15,424 bases of DNA from an uncultured Actinomycetes bacterium (GTDB taxonomy: Bacteria > Actinomycetota > Actinomycetes > Nanopelagicales > Nanopelagicaceae), in NCBI GenBank assembly GCA_903893085.1, contig CAITKS010000117.1:1-15424 (forward strand). Reading direction: 5' to 3'. Both the position numbers and the translations under genes were made by a program. The notes under the pieces are model-generated. The model saw nothing but the letters and a program-made list of their open reading frames with translations, made no database searches and was not told the DNA's origin. How positions within the stretch are numbered: position 1 is the first letter of the stretch; every line of letters begins with the position of its first letter. Below, in pieces: positions 6,995 to 15,424 of the stretch.

Positions 6995-9238
6995 ATGGTC
7001 GATACAGATGCGCTGCTCGCGGGGCTTAACCCGCAGCAACAGAAAGCTGTAATCCATCAAGGAGCACCGCTATTAGTTGTCGCAGGTGCTGGTTCTGGCA
7101 AGACTCGCGTTCTTACGCGTCGCATTTCATATTTGATGGCAGCACGCGAGGTTCGCCCATACGAAATTCTGGCGATCACCTTTACCAATAAGGCCGCTGG
7201 CGAGATGAAAGAGCGCGTCACCGAACTTGTTGGTCCGATTGCTAAATCGATGTGGGTTTCAACATTTCACTCTGCCTGTGTGCGTTTGTTGCGTCAAGAG
7301 ATCGAGCGCTTGGGTTACAGCTCAACTTTTAGTATTTATGATTCTGCAGATTCTCAGAAGTTAATCTCGCGTGTTATGGAGACCCTTAACCTTGATCCCA
7401 AGCGTTACCCAGCCCGCCAATTTCAATCGCTGATTTCTAGCGCAAAGAATGAGCTGCAAACTCCATACCAATATTTGTCTGCGGCACAGAACCAATTTGA
7501 AACTATCGTTGCAGATGTTTACACCATGTATGAAAAACGCTTACAGCAGGCTAACGCACTTGATTTCGATGATTTGATCATGAAGACCGTTCAGGTTCTG
7601 CAACAATTTCCTGAAACTAAGGCGCGCTTTCGTTCTCGCTTTCGCCATATCTTGGTTGATGAATATCAAGACACCAACCATGCGCAATACATGTTGGTAA
7701 AAGAGCTCACTGGCACTGAAGGTGATGGATTTCCAGTCGCCGAACTCTGCGTTGTTGGCGATGCTGATCAATCTATCTATGGTTTTCGCGGTGCAACAAT
7801 TCGTAATATCTTGCAATTTGAAGTTGATTACCCAAACGCTGCCACAGTTTTACTCGAACAAAATTACCGTTCGACTCAGAATATTCTTAACGCCGCTAAC
7901 GCCGTAATTACCCAGAATGAATCACGTAAAGAGAAGAACCTTTGGTCAGATGCCGGTGCTGGTGCTCCGTTAATCGGATACGTCGCCGAATCCGAATATG
8001 ACGAAGCCGAATTCATCAGAACCGAAATTCGCTCACTGCAAGATATGGGCCATTCAAATCCAGGCGACACCGCAGTCTTTTATCGCACCAATGCGCAATC
8101 TCGTATCTTTGAAGAAATCTTCATGCGGGCGGCTATTCCATACAAAGTTGTTGGTGGGCTTCGTTTCTACGAACGCAAAGAAGTAAAGGATCTGCTGGCT
8201 TATCTGCGTGTGTTGGCCAATCCCAATGATGAAGTTTCGCTGCGCCGCATCATCAACTTTCCAAAGCGAGGCATCGGAGACCGCGCACTTGAAGAAGTAG
8301 AACTCTTTGCAAATGCTCAAGGAATTTCGTTTTGGTACGCACTCTTGCGAGTAACTGAAGCAACCGCTGTGCCAAATAAGGCTGCGCAATCGATCGGACA
8401 ATTCACTGCGATGCTTACCGCCCTTGCTGTGTTGGTGGAGGCAAAAACAAAGCCATCGGTGATCATCGAGGCAGCACTTGAGCAATCTGGTTTACTAACC
8501 GAACTCGAAGCAAGCACTGATCCACAAGATGAAGTCCGAGTCGAGAACCTTAAGGAACTTGTATCGGCATCAATGGAATACGAAGAAAGATCTTTCGATG
8601 AACTTGGCGAAGATGAAGAGATTTCACTTACTGGATTCCTCGAGAAAGTTTCCCTGGTAGCGGACGCGGATGAGATTCCCGATGGAGAAGATCATGGAGG
8701 AGTCGTTACGTTGATGACTCTGCACACTGCAAAAGGCTTGGAATTTCCTACGGTATTTCTCACCGGAATGGAAGATGGAATTTTCCCGCATGCCCGCACC
8801 TTGGATGATCCCAAAGAGATTGAAGAAGAGCGCCGCTTGGCTTACGTTGGCTTAACTCGCGCAGAAAAGCGTTTGTATATATCTCGCGCCGAATACCGAT
8901 TAACTTTCGGCACACCAAAATATAATCCTGCTTCACGTTTTCTTGATGAGATTCCATCGCAACTTATTGAATGGAAAGATGAAACGCGTACTAAATCTTC
9001 TTCAGGTAGTTCTGGTTTGCGACGTCGCACGCCAACGACTCCACCACCTCGCGCCACTGGCAAGAAATCTTCGGCGATGGTTCTCGAGGTCGGACAGCGT
9101 GTGTCACATGACACATTCGGACTGGGCACCGTTCTGGCGATTGCTGGCGAGGGCGATAAATCTGAAGCGACTATCAATTTTGGCCAATATGGTGAGAAAA
9201 GGCTGCTGCTGCGCTACGCCCCCGTTGTGGTTTTGTAG
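6995..9238 (+). CDS. pcrA: UvrD/PcrA-type superfamily 1 DNA helicase
   Basis: This 747-aa protein is an ATP-driven 3'-5' helicase for repair and clearing of replication blocks. Motifs in order are the Q motif LNPQQQKAV (11-19), Walker A AGAGSGKT (30-37), TFTNKAAGEMKERV (62-75), Walker B VDEYQDT (221-227), motif III DADQSIYGFRGA (256-267), motif IV LEQNYRST (287-294), TLHTAKGLEF and LAYVGLTRAEKRLY. A Ser/Thr/Pro/Arg-rich linker leads to a small C-terminal Tudor-like domain (about 695-747, EVGQRVSHDTFGLGTVLAI), which in PcrA/UvrD binds RNA polymerase. It matches mycobacterial UvrD1 in domain order and in lying near sucCD. The ATG at 6995 is preferred over 6965 because the protein then begins close to the Q motif and a -10 stands 7 bases upstream. 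The stop lies 77 bases before sucC. Confidence 0.96.
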   Translation: MVDTDALLAGLNPQQQKAVIHQGAPLLVVAGAGSGKTRVLTRRISYLMAAREVRPYEILAITFTNKAAGEMKERVTELVGPIAKSMWVSTFHSACVRLLRQEIERLGYSSTFSIYDSADSQKLISRVMETLNLDPKRYPARQFQSLISSAKNELQTPYQYLSAAQNQFETIVADVYTMYEKRLQQANALDFDDLIMKTVQVLQQFPETKARFRSRFRHILVDEYQDTNHAQYMLVKELTGTEGDGFPVAELCVVGDADQSIYGFRGATIRNILQFEVDYPNAATVLLEQNYRSTQNILNAANAVITQNESRKEKNLWSDAGAGAPLIGYVAESEYDEAEFIRTEIRSLQDMGHSNPGDTAVFYRTNAQSRIFEEIFMRAAIPYKVVGGLRFYERKEVKDLLAYLRVLANPNDEVSLRRIINFPKRGIGDRALEEVELFANAQGISFWYALLRVTEATAVPNKAAQSIGQFTAMLTALAVLVEAKTKPSVIIEAALEQSGLLTELEASTDPQDEVRVENLKELVSASMEYEERSFDELGEDEEISLTGFLEKVSLVADADEIPDGEDHGGVVTLMTLHTAKGLEFPTVFLTGMEDGIFPHARTLDDPKEIEEERRLAYVGLTRAEKRLYISRAEYRLTFGTPKYNPASRFLDEIPSQLIEWKDETRTKSSSGSSGLRRRTPTTPPPRATGKKSSAMVLEVGQRVSHDTFGLGTVLAIAGEGDKSEATINFGQYGEKRLLLRYAPVVVL

Positions 9239-9252
9239 CGCACGCTAACGAT

Positions 9253-9258
9253 TAGGAT
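9253..9258 (+). promoter_or_regulatory. Candidate -10 upstream of sucC
   Basis: TAGGAT, preceded by T, lies in the 77-base pcrA-sucC gap. It matches the WTAGRNT pattern of the other predicted promoters here. Transcription would begin near 9265 and give a leader of about 50 bases. No clear -35 is visible. A short inverted repeat, CTAGC (9271-9275) and GCTAG (9286-9290), lies in the predicted leader but is too weak and lacks the T run of a terminator. Confidence 0.35.
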
Positions 9259-9315
9259 TACCCCTATCCGCTAGCACAAAGAAAAGCTAGTAAATCGTCG
9301 AAACGGTACTTATCT

Positions 9316-10482
9316 GTGGATCTCTTTGAATATCAAGCACGCGACCTCTTTGAAAAACATGGCGTACCTGTTCTTGCAGGCGCTGTAGCAACTACCGATG
9401 CCGAAGCTTTTGCAGCCGCATCTTCAATGGGTGGAAAAGTTGTCGTTAAGGCGCAGGTAAAAGTCGGTGGACGCGGTAAAGCAGGCGGCGTAAAACTTGC
9501 AGTCGATGCTAACGATGCGAAAGAAAAAGCTGGTGCAATTCTTGGTATGGATATCAAAGGCCATACTGTTTACAAAGTAATGATCGCGCAAGCAGCGCCC
9601 ATTGTTGACGAGTACTACATGTCAATCTTGTTAGATCGCTCAAATCGAACCTTTCTTGTAATGGCATCTGTTGCCGGCGGTATGGACATTGAAGAAGTCG
9701 CACGCACAGCCCCAGAAAAATTAGCCAAGGTTCCCGTGACTGCAGTTGAAGGAATCTCGTTAGCCAAGGCAAAAGAAATCGTTGCGCAGGCAAAGTTTCC
9801 CGCAGATATCGCAGATCAAGTTGCTGATGTACTGGTGACGCTTTGGGAAACTTTCCAATCAGAGGATGCAACTCTTGTTGAAATTAACCCATTGGTTAAG
9901 ACCGAAGACGGTCGCATAATCGCACTAGATGGAAAAGTCACACTTGATGACAATGCAGAATTTCGTCAACCTTCGCACGAAGCTTTAGTTGATCATGCAT
10001 CAGCAAATGCACTTGAAGCAGCTGCAAAAGAAAAAGGCCTGAACTATGTAAAGCTCGATAATGGACAAGTCGGAATCATCGGAAACGGTGCCGGACTTGT
10101 GATGTCGACTCTTGATGTTGTTGCATACGCCGGTGAAAAATTTGGCGGAATGCGTCCCGCAAACTTCCTAGACATTGGTGGCGGTGCATCTGCACAAGTT
10201 ATGGCCGATGGTCTTTCAATAATTCTTGGTGATCCAGATGTAAAGAGCGTCTTTGTAAATGTATTCGGTGGAATCACTGCATGCGACGCGGTCGCAAACG
10301 GCATTGTGCAAGCGTTAGAACTGCTTGGACCAAAGGCCACCAAGCCAATCGTGGTTCGCCTCGATGGCAATAACGTTGTTGAGGGTCGCGCAATCTTGAG
10401 CGCTGCAAACCACCCATTGGTTGAGCAAGCCGAAACTATGGATGGAGCAGCATCACGCGCTGCAGAATTGGCGGCAAAGTAA
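9316..10482 (+). CDS. sucC: Succinyl-CoA synthetase, beta subunit
   Basis: SucC is the nucleotide-binding subunit of the TCA-cycle enzyme that converts succinyl-CoA to succinate with ATP or GTP formation. It has 388 aa, as usual. The N-terminal ATP-grasp domain starts [19 protein letters not shown] and has the glycine loop GGRGKAGG (51-58) and LVEINPLV, whose Glu and Asn coordinate Mg. The C-terminal flavodoxin-like domain carries [12 protein letters not shown] and [13 protein letters not shown], the region that contacts SucD. The start is a GTG at 9316, fixed by the conserved family N-terminus. There is no Shine-Dalgarno sequence in front of it, so initiation is unusual: either on a near-leaderless transcript or through an unstructured leader. 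The stop TAA overlaps the sucD ATG by one base. Confidence 0.97.
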   Translation: MDLFEYQARDLFEKHGVPVLAGAVATTDAEAFAAASSMGGKVVVKAQVKVGGRGKAGGVKLAVDANDAKEKAGAILGMDIKGHTVYKVMIAQAAPIVDEYYMSILLDRSNRTFLVMASVAGGMDIEEVARTAPEKLAKVPVTAVEGISLAKAKEIVAQAKFPADIADQVADVLVTLWETFQSEDATLVEINPLVKTEDGRIIALDGKVTLDDNAEFRQPSHEALVDHASANALEAAAKEKGLNYVKLDNGQVGIIGNGAGLVMSTLDVVAYAGEKFGGMRPANFLDIGGGASAQVMADGLSIILGDPDVKSVFVNVFGGITACDAVANGIVQALELLGPKATKPIVVRLDGNNVVEGRAILSAANHPLVEQAETMDGAASRAAELAAK

Positions 10483-11363
10483 TGTCGATCTTTATTAATT
10501 CAGATAGCAAAGTAATTGTGCAAGGAATGACCGGTTCTGAAGGAACCAAACACACCCGTCGTATGTTGGCATCTGGCACAAAAGTTGTTGGTGGCGTAAC
10601 ACCTGGCAAAGGTGGACAAAGCGTTGATATCGATGGACATCAACTTCCAGTTTTCAATACCGTTGCCGAAGCAATTTCAGCAACAGGTGCAAATGTTTCT
10701 GTTGTATTCGTTCCACCTAAGTTTGCAAAAGCTGCAGTCATTGATGCAATTGATGCCAAGATGCCTTTGGTCGTTGTCATTACTGAAGGTATTCCGGTTC
10801 ACGACTCAGCGTTCTTCTATGCATATTCACTTCAAAAGGGAACTACCCAAATCATCGGACCTAACTGCCCAGGTCTGATTAGCCCTGATCAATCCAACGT
10901 TGGAATCATTCCTGCCGACATCACAAAGCGTGGTCCAATCGGTCTGGTTTCAAAATCAGGAACACTCACCTATCAAATGATGTACGAACTTCGTGATATT
11001 GGTTTCTCAACTGCTGTCGGAATCGGCGGAGACCCAGTCATCGGTACAACTCATATTGATTGCCTAAAGGCATTCCAAGATGATCCAGATACAACTGCAA
11101 TCGTTATGATCGGTGAAATTGGCGGAGATGCTGAAGAGCGTGCCGCTGCATTTATCGCGCAATACGTAACCAAACCAGTTGTTGGATATGTTGCTGGATT
11201 TACTGCACCAGAAGGAAAGACGATGGGCCATGCTGGTGCGATCGTTTCTGGTTCATCTGGAACTGCGCAAGCAAAGAAGGATGCCCTAGAAGCTGCAGGT
11301 GTAAAGGTTGGGCAAACTCCAAGCGAAACTGCGCGCTTAATGCGCGCCATACTCGGTCGCTAA
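10482..11363 (+). CDS. sucD: Succinyl-CoA synthetase, alpha subunit
   Basis: SucD carries the CoA-binding domain and the histidine that is phosphorylated during the reaction. It has 293 aa, the normal length. The Rossmann CoA site is at the N-terminus ([19 protein letters not shown], 11-29, then GGVTPGKGG, 37-45). NCPGLISP (128-135) and the ligase domain follow, and the active-site H250 lies in [17 protein letters not shown] 10482 shares its A with the sucC stop (TAATG), so the two subunits are translationally coupled. The DUF6350 membrane-protein gene starts 8 bases after the stop and may belong to the same transcript. Confidence 0.97.
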   Translation: MSIFINSDSKVIVQGMTGSEGTKHTRRMLASGTKVVGGVTPGKGGQSVDIDGHQLPVFNTVAEAISATGANVSVVFVPPKFAKAAVIDAIDAKMPLVVVITEGIPVHDSAFFYAYSLQKGTTQIIGPNCPGLISPDQSNVGIIPADITKRGPIGLVSKSGTLTYQMMYELRDIGFSTAVGIGGDPVIGTTHIDCLKAFQDDPDTTAIVMIGEIGGDAEERAAAFIAQYVTKPVVGYVAGFTAPEGKTMGHAGAIVSGSSGTAQAKKDALEAAGVKVGQTPSETARLMRAILGR

Positions 11364-11371
11364 CGCTCACC

Positions 11372-12445
11372 ATGTTGCAACGTGTCCTAGCGGTCTCGTT
11401 TGCACAAGTCTTGCGTAGCGTTGCCCTTCTACTTCTGCCGCTGGCATTTGTTTCACTAATCGCTTGGGCAACTGCAGGCAGCGCAACTGGAAATACTTCA
11501 GATCCCATGCGCGCTGCAATCTGGCTCTGGTTGGGCGCTCACCACATTCCATTTTTCTTAAGCGGTGAAACAAGCGGTTATCTTTCTTATCTGCCAATCG
11601 GTGCGATGTTGCTGCCCTTCTTTGCGCTGCGTACTGGTTTCAATCGGTCACTTTCAAAGCTACATGGTGACTTCCACAATTTAAATAGCGTGCGTTCTAT
11701 ATTTTCATTTCAGTATTCAGTTATTGCCACCTTGCTGGCTCTCTTTAGCAGTTCTGCCACGGTTAGCGCGCAGTGGTATCTCGCCCCAGTCTTTGCATTT
11801 TCAATCTCATACCTAGCAACCTTGACAGCAGGATCTCGCTTTAGAATTTCGCAAGCCGTTAGTTATGCAACTCGTGTTTTAGCGATATTAATAGGCGCTT
11901 CATTTATCGTACTTGCGATTCTAATCTTCACCCATATTTCGACCTTTAAAAATATTTCGATTGTGCTTCAACCGGGCATCTTGGGTTCAATACTGCTTTT
12001 TGCACTAAACCTTTTCTACTTACCAAATCTTGCGATTGCCACACTTTCATTCTTTACCGGAACTGGCTTTGCGGTTGGGGCGGGGACTTTGGTTTCACCA
12101 TTTACCCATAACTTAGGTGCAATACCAACGCTGCCAATCTTGGCGGTAGTACCAGCTTCTTCATCCAAATGGGCGCTGGTCGCAATTGTTATTGTGATTG
12201 CAGTTGGCGTGCTCTTAGCAGCATGGGCGTTAGCGTCTAGTTCGCGTGCTTTGATCCAAGCGTTAATTCTGATTGCTGCCTCAATTTCCGTAATTGGATA
12301 TTTAGCAAGTGGTTCGCTCATGACTTCATCAATGAGCGCAGTCGGAGTATCAATTTGGAAACTCACTTTGTCGCTTGTCTTAGAAATTGGCTTAGGGGTT
12401 GCGTTAATGGTTTTGGTTCCACAGATTAAATTACGGAGGCGCTAA
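11372..12445 (+). CDS. perM: DUF6350 / PerM-like polytopic membrane protein
   Basis: This 357-aa integral membrane protein has roughly nine or ten hydrophobic segments, at about 12-34, 47-63, 71-88, 115-134, 137-153, 168-188, 203-230, 267-290, 294-313 and 329-349, and ends in a basic tail (KLRRR). The PNLAIATLSFFTGTGFAVGAGTLVSPF stretch (218-244) followed by IPTLPILAVVPAS (251-263) looks like the conserved core of DUF6350. In mycobacteria the gene between the sucCD region and purN-purH is perM (Rv0955), a membrane protein linked to cell division and persistence. The name here rests on position, topology and this core rather than on an alignment. It has no catalytic motif that I recognise. No strong ribosome site precedes ATG 11372, which suggests read-through translation from sucD. 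Its TAA overlaps the purN ATG by one base. Confidence 0.75.
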   Translation: MLQRVLAVSFAQVLRSVALLLLPLAFVSLIAWATAGSATGNTSDPMRAAIWLWLGAHHIPFFLSGETSGYLSYLPIGAMLLPFFALRTGFNRSLSKLHGDFHNLNSVRSIFSFQYSVIATLLALFSSSATVSAQWYLAPVFAFSISYLATLTAGSRFRISQAVSYATRVLAILIGASFIVLAILIFTHISTFKNISIVLQPGILGSILLFALNLFYLPNLAIATLSFFTGTGFAVGAGTLVSPFTHNLGAIPTLPILAVVPASSSKWALVAIVIVIAVGVLLAAWALASSSRALIQALILIAASISVIGYLASGSLMTSSMSAVGVSIWKLTLSLVLEIGLGVALMVLVPQIKLRRR

Positions 12446-13017
12446 TGAGCCAAGCGCGCTTGGTAATTTTGGCATCTGGCAACGGATCAATTGCCCAATC
12501 CATAATCGATGCGGTTTCAAGCAAAGCGCTAGATGCGCAAGTAGTTGGCTTAATTTGCGATCAAGCGAACGCTCAAGTCTTACAGCGAGCCGAAAGTGCA
12601 GGGATCCCGGCACTCTTAATTCCTATTAAGTCCGACCGAAAGTTATGGGATAGCGAAATCATTTCAGCACTTGATGAGCTAAAGCCCGATCTAGTTATCA
12701 GTGCCGGATTTATGCGAGTTTTATCTAGCGAATGCGTGCAACGTTTTAAGATTGTAAATAGCCATCCCGCGCTGCTTCCACTTTTCCCAGGAGCTCATGC
12801 AGTGCGAGATGCGCTGGCCGCCGGAGTTAAAGAGACTGGCACAACAATTCATTGGGTTGATGCCGGAATCGATACTGGCCAGATAATTGCGCAAGAAAGT
12901 GTTGTGATCAATGCGGGTGATACCGAGGAGATTCTGCACGAGCGCATTAAGATTGCCGAACGTAGATTATTCGTTGCAACGCTGCAATCGCTTCTAGCCG
13001 ATCACGTGAGGTCCTGA
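12445..13017 (+). CDS. purN: Phosphoribosylglycinamide formyltransferase
   Basis: PurN transfers the formyl group of 10-formyl-THF to glycinamide ribonucleotide, the third step of purine synthesis. It has 190 aa, near the family norm. The fold begins [12 protein letters not shown], and catalytic N105 and H107 lie in [14 protein letters not shown], with D143 in [10 protein letters not shown]. The phosphate loop reads SGNGSIAQ (11-18), where E. coli PurN has SGNGSNLQ, so the usual Asn is Ile. GGAGG at 12435-12439 sits inside the end of the membrane-protein gene, 5 bases before the ATG, which overlaps the upstream TAA. The TGA stop overlaps the purH ATG by one base, so purN and purH are tightly coupled. 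The product passes to the later purine enzymes, whose genes are not in this window except for purH. Confidence 0.95.
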   Translation: MSQARLVILASGNGSIAQSIIDAVSSKALDAQVVGLICDQANAQVLQRAESAGIPALLIPIKSDRKLWDSEIISALDELKPDLVISAGFMRVLSSECVQRFKIVNSHPALLPLFPGAHAVRDALAAGVKETGTTIHWVDAGIDTGQIIAQESVVINAGDTEEILHERIKIAERRLFVATLQSLLADHVRS

Positions 13018-14558
13018 TGTCAGATCGCAAAGTAATCAGACGCGCACTTGTTAGCGTCTATGACAAAGATCGCCTTCTCGAACTAGGTGATGCCTTAACC
13101 AAGGCAGGCGTTGAAATTCTTTCAACTGGGTCGACTGCAAAAACTTTGCAAGGTGCTGGCTTTGCCGTAACAGAAGTGAGTACCTACACAGGTTTTCCCG
13201 AGATCATGGGTGGTCGCGTAAAGACGTTACATCCCAAAATTCATTCCGGTATCTTGGCTGATCAAAGCAATCCCGAACACTTAAAGGCGATTGCAGATTT
13301 AGCTATCGAACCTTTTGATTTAGTCGTAATCAATTTGTATCCGTTCTTGCAAACAATTTCATCTGGCGCCGCTTACGCCGAATGTATTGAACAAATTGAT
13401 ATTGGTGGCCCGTCTATGTTGCGGGGTGCGGCTAAGAATCATGGATCAGTTGCAGTAATCGCTAAAACCGAGCAATACGATGCTCTATTTGCTGCTCTTA
13501 AAGCGGGAGGAACAACCCTTGATGAGCGCCGCAATTTCGCGCTCGAAGTCTTTCGCACAACTGCTGAATACGATTTAACAATTGCCAGTTGGTTGGGCAC
13601 TCAGATCAGCAGAGAAATTCCAGATTGGTTTGGTCTGATTTGGAATCGAGAGAGCTCACTTCGCTATGGCGAGAACCCACACCAGAGCGCATCTATTTAT
13701 CGCGGAGGACCTCCAGGAATTGTTAACGCGGTACAGACTCATGGCAAAGAGATGTCATTTAATAATTACACAGATGCTGATGCGGCATGGCGGGCAGCGT
13801 TAGATCACACCGAACCATGCGTTGCAATTATTAAGCATGCCAATCCTTGCGGTGTCGCGATTGGAAAAGATATTGCAGCGGCATATCTATCAGCGCACGC
13901 GTGTGATCCTGTTTCAGCATTTGGGGGAGTAGTTGCAGCCAATCGGAAAGTTATCGTTGCAATGGCACAACCGCTTTCCGAAGTTTTTACTGAAGTAATC
14001 ATCGCTCCTGAATACGAGCCAGAAGCGTTAGAGATTTTGATGCGCAAACCATCGATTCGAATTCTGACTTGTCCGAACACTGCAATTTCACCGCTGGAGA
14101 TTCGTCCGGTTTCTGGTGGTGTGCTGGTTCAAAATACTGACAAGATTGATGCCCCTGGCGATGACTGTGCAAACTGGAAACAAGTTACAGGTTCGCCAGT
14201 GTCTAGAGAAATGATGGATGATCTGCAATTTGCATGGCGCGCAGTTCGCGCCGTAAAGAGCAACGCAATTTTATTGGCTAAAAACGGTGCTGCAGTCGGC
14301 ATCGGTATGGGCCAAGTAAATCGCGTTGATTCTGCCAAGTTAGCAATTGATCGTGCAGGTGCTCGATCAATCGGAAGCGTTGCGGCAAGTGATGCTTTCT
14401 TCCCATTCGCAGATGGACTACAAATTCTGATCGACGGTGGCGTTACCGCAGTCGTTCAACCTGGCGGAAGCGTTCGTGATGAAGAAGTTATTGCCGCCGC
14501 AAACGCTGCTGGAATCGCCATGTTTTTCACAGGAACTCGACATTTCTCGCATGCGTAA
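13017..14558 (+). CDS. purH: Bifunctional AICAR transformylase / IMP cyclohydrolase
   Basis: PurH performs the last two steps to IMP: formylation of AICAR with 10-formyl-THF and ring closure of FAICAR. It has 513 aa, close to the usual 510-530. The N-terminal cyclohydrolase (about 1-200) shows [17 protein letters not shown] (34-44), [20 protein letters not shown] (61-80), NLYPF (106-110) and [16 protein letters not shown] (127-142). The C-terminal transformylase (about 210-513) shows [11 protein letters not shown] (215-225), K273-H274 in [17 protein letters not shown] (301-310), FFPFADG (461-467) and the end TGTRHFSH. The ATG at 13017 overlaps the purN TGA (TGATG), with a GAGG a few bases upstream. 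IMP made here is the substrate of GuaB encoded 10 kb upstream. The gene ends 38 bases before folD. Confidence 0.97.
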   Translation: MSDRKVIRRALVSVYDKDRLLELGDALTKAGVEILSTGSTAKTLQGAGFAVTEVSTYTGFPEIMGGRVKTLHPKIHSGILADQSNPEHLKAIADLAIEPFDLVVINLYPFLQTISSGAAYAECIEQIDIGGPSMLRGAAKNHGSVAVIAKTEQYDALFAALKAGGTTLDERRNFALEVFRTTAEYDLTIASWLGTQISREIPDWFGLIWNRESSLRYGENPHQSASIYRGGPPGIVNAVQTHGKEMSFNNYTDADAAWRAALDHTEPCVAIIKHANPCGVAIGKDIAAAYLSAHACDPVSAFGGVVAANRKVIVAMAQPLSEVFTEVIIAPEYEPEALEILMRKPSIRILTCPNTAISPLEIRPVSGGVLVQNTDKIDAPGDDCANWKQVTGSPVSREMMDDLQFAWRAVRAVKSNAILLAKNGAAVGIGMGQVNRVDSAKLAIDRAGARSIGSVAASDAFFPFADGLQILIDGGVTAVVQPGGSVRDEEVIAAANAAGIAMFFTGTRHFSHA

Positions 14559-14583
14559 CTTCGCTACTGACCAGCGCTTCTAA

Positions 14584-14589
14584 TAGGAT
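14584..14589 (+). promoter_or_regulatory. Predicted -10 of folD, leaderless arrangement
   Basis: TAGGAT is followed by exactly 7 bases and then the folD ATG at 14597, the same spacing as pcrA. The ten-base context CTAATAGGAT differs from the pcrA element CTAATAGACT at only two positions. No Shine-Dalgarno sequence precedes the ATG. This fits transcription starting at the start codon. Confidence 0.5.
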
Positions 14590-14596
14590 CACCGAT

Positions 14597-15424
14597 ATGA
14601 GCGCGCAGATTCTCGATGGCAAAGCTTTAGCAGCCAATATCAAAGCAGATCTCGCTCTTCGCACAACAAAGTTAAAAGCAACAGGCGTAACTCCAGGACT
14701 TGGCACTGTCCTTGTCGGAGATGACCCAGGCTCACTTTCCTACGTAGCAGGCAAGCATCGCGACTGCCAAGAAGTCGGCATCAAATCAATTCGAATAGAT
14801 TTAAAAGCTGATGCGAGTCAGGCAGATGTACTTGCGGCAATAAAGGATTTGAATCAAGCAAGTGATTGCACTGGATACATCGTGCAACTTCCTTTGCCGC
14901 GCGCAATCAATACTCAAAAAATATTGGAAGCAATTGATCCCGCCAAAGATGCTGATGGGCTACATCCCATGAACCTTGGTCGCCTGGTAGCTGGTTATGA
15001 CGCACCGTTGCCATGTACTCCACGGGCAATTGTGGAATTAATCAACCACTACAAGATTCCGTTGGCAGGGGCTGACGTTGTTGTGATTGGGCGCGGCTTA
15101 ACTGTCGGGCGTCCGCTGGGATTGTTGCTATCTCGCAAGCAAGAAAATGCCACCGTTACTTTGACCCATACCGGAACCAAAGATTTGCTTTCACATACAA
15201 AGCGCGCCGACATAATTGTGGCCGCAATTGGCAGTGCACATTTCTTAAAAGCAGATGCCATAAAAGCTGGCGCAGTTGTTTTGGATGTCGGCATCTCGCG
15301 AACAGCATCAGGGTTAGTCGGTGACGTTGATCCAGGAGTCATGGATGTTGCATCTTTTGTTGCACCGATGCCCGGTGGCGTTGGTCCAATGACGCGCGCC
15401 ATGTTGTTAACAAATGTGGTTGAA
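14597..15424 (+). CDS. folD: Methylene-THF dehydrogenase / methenyl-THF cyclohydrolase (3' end outside window)
   Basis: FolD oxidises 5,10-methylene-THF with NADP+ and hydrolyses the product to 10-formyl-THF, the donor used by PurN and PurH just upstream. The frame begins [16 protein letters not shown] and stays open for 276 codons to the right edge. As the family is about 285 aa, only a few residues are missing. Seen motifs are Y49 and catalytic K53 in [52 protein letters not shown], the nucleotide-binding loop [29 protein letters not shown], and the signature [15 protein letters not shown]. It follows purH by 38 bases and appears to have its own leaderless promoter, so it can be expressed with or without the purine genes. 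No domain is missing. Confidence 0.97.
   Translation, partial: MSAQILDGKALAANIKADLALRTTKLKATGVTPGLGTVLVGDDPGSLSYVAGKHRDCQEVGIKSIRIDLKADASQADVLAAIKDLNQASDCTGYIVQLPLPRAINTQKILEAIDPAKDADGLHPMNLGRLVAGYDAPLPCTPRAIVELINHYKIPLAGADVVVIGRGLTVGRPLGLLLSRKQENATVTLTHTGTKDLLSHTKRADIIVAAIGSAHFLKADAIKAGAVVLDVGISRTASGLVGDVDPGVMDVASFVAPMPGGVGPMTRAMLLTNVVE

Noticed and set aside
6967..6996. Ten-residue longer PIG-L start at ATG 6996
   Set aside because: The family begins just before the first strand, the extension would overlap the pcrA start codon, and a -10 fits ATG 6966 better. It is not fully excluded.
8054..8485. 143-aa open frame antisense to pcrA
   Set aside because: It lies wholly inside helicase motifs coded on the other strand, has no ribosome site and has an unlikely composition.
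9270..9290. Inverted repeat upstream of sucC as a terminator for pcrA
   Set aside because: The stem is only five base pairs with a ten-base loop and no T run follows, so it is not a credible terminator.
15049..15402. 117-aa open frame antisense to folD
   Set aside because: folD is clearly coding on the plus strand. The minus frame has no family motif and the biased composition of a shadow frame.

Overview
The window looks like chromosome from a genome-streamlined, fairly AT-rich actinobacterium. A WhiB regulator, a His-tailed GroEL, a GuaB3-type protein, a DUF6350/PerM-like membrane protein and the gene order are all actinobacterial. The base composition (well below typical high-GC actinobacteria, by eye), tight spacing and several start codons with almost no leader suggest a freshwater acI/Nanopelagicales-type lineage. 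That placement is inference; no marker gene in the window proves it.

Layout. Positions 2-334 hold the 3' end of groEL. A bidirectional hairpin terminator follows, then convergent whiB3/whiD on the minus strand. A 146-bp divergent regulatory region separates whiB3 from a MerR-type regulator with a cobalamin-binding domain. Next comes a guanine-nucleotide block, guaB - guaB3 - guaA, followed by a secreted cyclophilin. A PIG-L deacetylase on the minus strand meets the cyclophilin gene stop to stop and faces pcrA/uvrD1 start to start. The plus strand continues with sucC-sucD (succinyl-CoA synthetase), a DUF6350 membrane protein, purN, purH and folD, which runs off the right edge. No gene-free stretch exceeds 150 bases. 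I saw no tRNA, rRNA, insertion sequence, CRISPR array or phage gene.

How the genes fit together. PurN and PurH consume 10-formyl-tetrahydrofolate, which FolD makes, and PurH ends at IMP. GuaB turns IMP into XMP and GuaA turns XMP into GMP, so much of the path from one-carbon units to GMP lies in one 15-kb stretch. From memory of mycobacterial gene order, two blocks that are far apart there (groEL1-whiB3-guaB2-guaB3 and uvrD1-sucCD-perM-purN-purH) are adjacent here.

The most notable points are an IMP dehydrogenase without its CBS (Bateman) regulatory module, a GuaB3 with His in the place of the catalytic Cys, and a MerR/B12 regulator carrying the W-x9-EH signature of CarH-type photoreceptors next to a repeat-rich divergent promoter. 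There is also a recurring WTAGRNT -10 motif, in three cases placed for leaderless transcription. This is mainly a housekeeping region, and I see no defence, mobile or secondary-metabolite system.
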